DNA from: Loxodes magnus
Taxonomy: Eukaryota > Ciliophora > Karyorelictea > Loxodida > Loxodidae
DNA: 64,000 nt
Direction of reading: 5' to 3'
Assembly (NCBI GenBank): GCA_946699065.1
Contig: CAMPDV010002822.1
Coordinates: 1 to 64,000, forward strand
Both the position numbers and the translations under genes were made by a program. The notes under the pieces were generated by a model. It made no database searches. It had not been told where the DNA came from and worked only from the letters and a program-made list of their open reading frames with translations. Shown piece after piece: positions 61,490 to 64,000 of the stretch (positions are counted from its first letter, which is position 1; each line of letters begins with the position of its first letter).

Positions 61490-64000
61490 TTCATCGACAA
61501 GATTTTAGATTGGCTTGACCTCAATACTAGGATTAATTGTTAAAGACTAAGTAGCTGATAAAATTAAAGCTAAATTTGTATCCTTCTTCAGAGAATAAAT
61601 TATTATATTTTCTGAATACCTATAAAGGATGCGTTAATCATCTTCAATCTATTTTTTTAAAAGAACTAAAGAATGATGATCTCTTTTCCAAAACTCTATA
61701 TTTCTTAGAATTTTATGCATGACTTAGCTATTCAAATAAGTACCAGTGCTCCTAATCTTTCTCCTCTAGATATGAAACAGTTCTTATGATATCTATCCTA
61801 AAAAATAGAGAACCAAGAATAGATAACAATACCAGTTTCAAGCTACTATGAAGTAAGACTAAACGTAACATCTGAAAACCTGCAGAACTATATAGACAGC
61901 ATCTACCAATGTCTTAACTAGTAAACAAAGTACCAGATATCCTAAAATTAGATGTCTTAGCTTATGCAGATCATTAAACAGTTCTACTATATAAAGTTTA
62001 ACATCGAACAAGAAGTATAAGCTAGTCTAATAACTAGAAGAAGTACCTTTAACTATACAAACGATCATACTTTAACCTATCAAACTTCTAAAAGTCTAAA
62101 TTTGATAAATCTTGCAAGTAATTCTTCTATCCTATACAAAGGAGAAGGAAATCCCTACTTAAGAAATAGAGCTATGAGACTAGAGTCTTTTCTTTTTTAT
62201 GATCTAAACTGTTGAAACTCTAAAGGAGAAGTAATGATAGTATTGGAATTTCTCTGCCTAAGTACTAAGCTACTCTAATGATCTCTAAGGAAGCTTTGTT
62301 GTAGTCTTTACTATTTGAAGAAACAATCCATGTGAGATGGATGATTTGAGCTATATCAATTATTTAAGTCTTGAAGTATACTAAATATCTGAAAAGACGT
62401 AAGAAGGATTCTATATCAAGAAGGATAGTCTGAAGAAAGTGAACATCTAAGTTGAGTATGTTCTGAACTATACCCAAACTTAGACATCTTCAAACGTAGT
62501 ATGCCAAATGTGAGATATCAACGAATATAAGTGAGATAATGGAACTTCATGCTCTATTGAAAAAGCCCAACTAACTAACTATTACAGGTGTAAATGTAGC
62601 TAGTCAGGACTTATTAGACTCGCTTCAATTGTATAAGAGGTAGAAGAATAAGAAAATGAGGAGCAAGAGGAACAATAGGAGGAAGAGAGTGGAGAAGAGC
62701 AAGATTAAGAGGAATAAGCTTAGGAAGAAGAAAGTGAAGAAAATTAAAATGAAGAAGAATCAAACTTAGACCTTGATTTAGATGAAAAAAGAAAGTATGA
62801 AAATTAATCAAGCTATAAGCATCCAGTTCCAACTTACTTATAAGTAATCTTATGCTTCATATGCCTTCAACTTAGATGCTTATAATTCTGATTGTAGTGT
62901 AAAAGACAAAAGAAAATTTAGATCAAGCTTTAGATTTTAGTTCTATAAATCTACTAAAACTATCCCAATGAGCATCTTATGCTTCCATAATAAGCCCTTG
63001 AGTAAGGGTTCAATCCCAAACTCTAAGAAAAACTTCATTTTTATATATCGACTTTACTATTACCATCTGATGCTTACTGATAAATCTTATAACTGCTACT
63101 TAATAGACAAGATTAGGGTAATTTAAAGGTTAAGATTTTGGAGTTGGGTTTTAGTAGGTTTAGGAATGTCTGTATGAAAGTAGATACGCATAAAGATCCT
63201 AATCTAGTGTTAGAAAATCTAGTAAGTCCTTATTTTCATCTACTGCGTTTCATGCTTAATTGTCATTTCTTGCGTTTGCGCTGCTTTTAACACAGCAGAA
63301 ACTCTTCCTTGAATACCTTGTCTCTTTATCAGCTACTTTTTCTACTATCTCCTATTTAATCCAATTCTGGTCTTTTGATTATGACATTATGCTCCAATAA
63401 GATATTTAGATCTACAAGTGAATAAAGCAAATCCTAAGTGTCATAGCCAGTGCATCCATCTTAAGATGGTAAGTAGATGAATGAGGGTTAGAAGGAGAAA
63501 AAGAGCGACATAGCTAACCTGATAAGTAACTTCTAGATCGATGTTATGGTTGAAGATAGCACTTCCTACTTGAATAAAGACACACTATAGCAAACATAAA
63601 TTACTACTCAACGTGAGGCTAATGAATCTTATTTGCATCAGAAAATTAAAGGTCAATATTTGGATAGTATTCATATCAATAATGGTGGACAGATAAAGGA
63701 TAAAGCAGATAGAGGGACAGAATTTTTATTCCATAAGAACATTGAAAAGGAAAACCAGGAGACTAAGCAGGAAATTTTAAATCAGTCTGAAGACGCATAA
63801 ACCTGTATGTAAAACTAAGAAGAAATAATCATTCCTTCTTACTCTAATTCTTCACCTAAAAATCCTCATTCTAGAAAGGAAGTTTAGAACCCTCAAGATG
63901 AAGAAAAAAAAATGATAAATATACTTTAATTTAGATCTATGGATGTAGAAGATTATAATGAAAGAATCAACTTAGACTCATTGAAAAATAGCCAATAGTG
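61490..64000 (+). CDS. membrane protein with GPS (GAIN-type) motif, 3' end outside window
   Basis: The ectodomain (KLKLNLYPSSENKLLYFL, ITIPVSSYYEVRLNVTSENL, LQNYIDSIYQCLNQQTKYQI) leads to a GPS-type motif at about 62502-62600: CQMWDINEYKWDNG, then SCSIEK and YYRCKC, the CxxW...W...C...CxC pattern. Both Trp codons are TGA (62511-62513 and 62532-62534). After it comes a ~45-residue Glu/Gln-rich segment, then a FNLDAYNSDCS region and membrane helices (LSFLAFALLLTQQKLFLEYL, FSTISYLIQF). The acidic, Ser/Asn-rich C-terminal tail runs off the window. GPS motifs mark autoproteolysis in adhesion GPCRs and polycystins, and the cleaved halves stay associated. The usual HL-T cleavage triad is not evident here, so cleavage is doubtful. 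Several frame shifts; start unknown. Confidence 0.6.

Noticed and set aside
62614..62832. Minus-strand Leu/His-rich reading frame
   Set aside because: It is the antisense shadow of the Glu/Gln-rich segment of the GPS-motif gene.

Overview
The window reads as nuclear DNA of a ciliate that uses all three standard stop codons as sense codons. It is very AT-rich and has almost no long open frames in the standard code. Long frames of recognisable protein appear once TAA and TAG are read as Gln and TGA as Trp. TGA also seems to be the terminator, for example after the ABC transporter and the WD40 protein. This matches the karyorelict-type code (UAR=Gln, UGA=Trp or stop) better than any other code I know. 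The Condylostoma-type code is the alternative. Species cannot be told from the window. All positions of coding regions below come from reading frames by eye with this code.

Layout. 1-480: 3' end of a retroelement-like CCHC (gag-like) gene. 1.1-9.6 kb and 27.5-35.7 kb: two direct copies of an ~8 kb segment. Each carries a minus-strand RING/B-box/coiled-coil/ubiquitin-like (TRIM-like) gene. Directly downstream of it is a tandem array whose unit has the form of a complete ~28-30 nt intron. 10.2-14.7 kb: two multi-pass membrane protein regions, with a second gag-like gene on the minus strand between them. 15.7-22.7 kb: two tail-to-tail paralogous receptors with a Venus-flytrap-like ectodomain and about seven membrane helices. 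26.6-27.4 kb: WD40 protein. 35.9-39.0 kb: ABCC-type transporter. 40.7-41.3 kb: a third gag-like gene with an uninterrupted frame. 43.2-43.9 kb: theta-like glutathione S-transferase. 44.5 kb: truncated tRNA-like sequence. 45.4-46.6 kb (minus) and 60.0-61.0 kb (plus): inverted papain-family protease copies. Between them lie several unrecognised coding stretches and a kinase C-terminal fragment. 61.5-64.0 kb: a membrane protein with a GPS (GAIN-type) motif, running off the end.

Most genes need one to several single-base frame corrections. Nearly all fall in A, T or G runs, so they look like homopolymer-length errors in the assembly, although some copies (the proteases, the tRNA) also look genuinely decayed. 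Coding stretches are separated by AT-rich DNA in which I see no genes.

The most unusual feature is the intron-like array downstream of both TRIM-like genes. Units abut as AG|GTAAGT, or are separated by exactly three variable bases. The array has 10 units in one copy of the duplication and 22 in the other.
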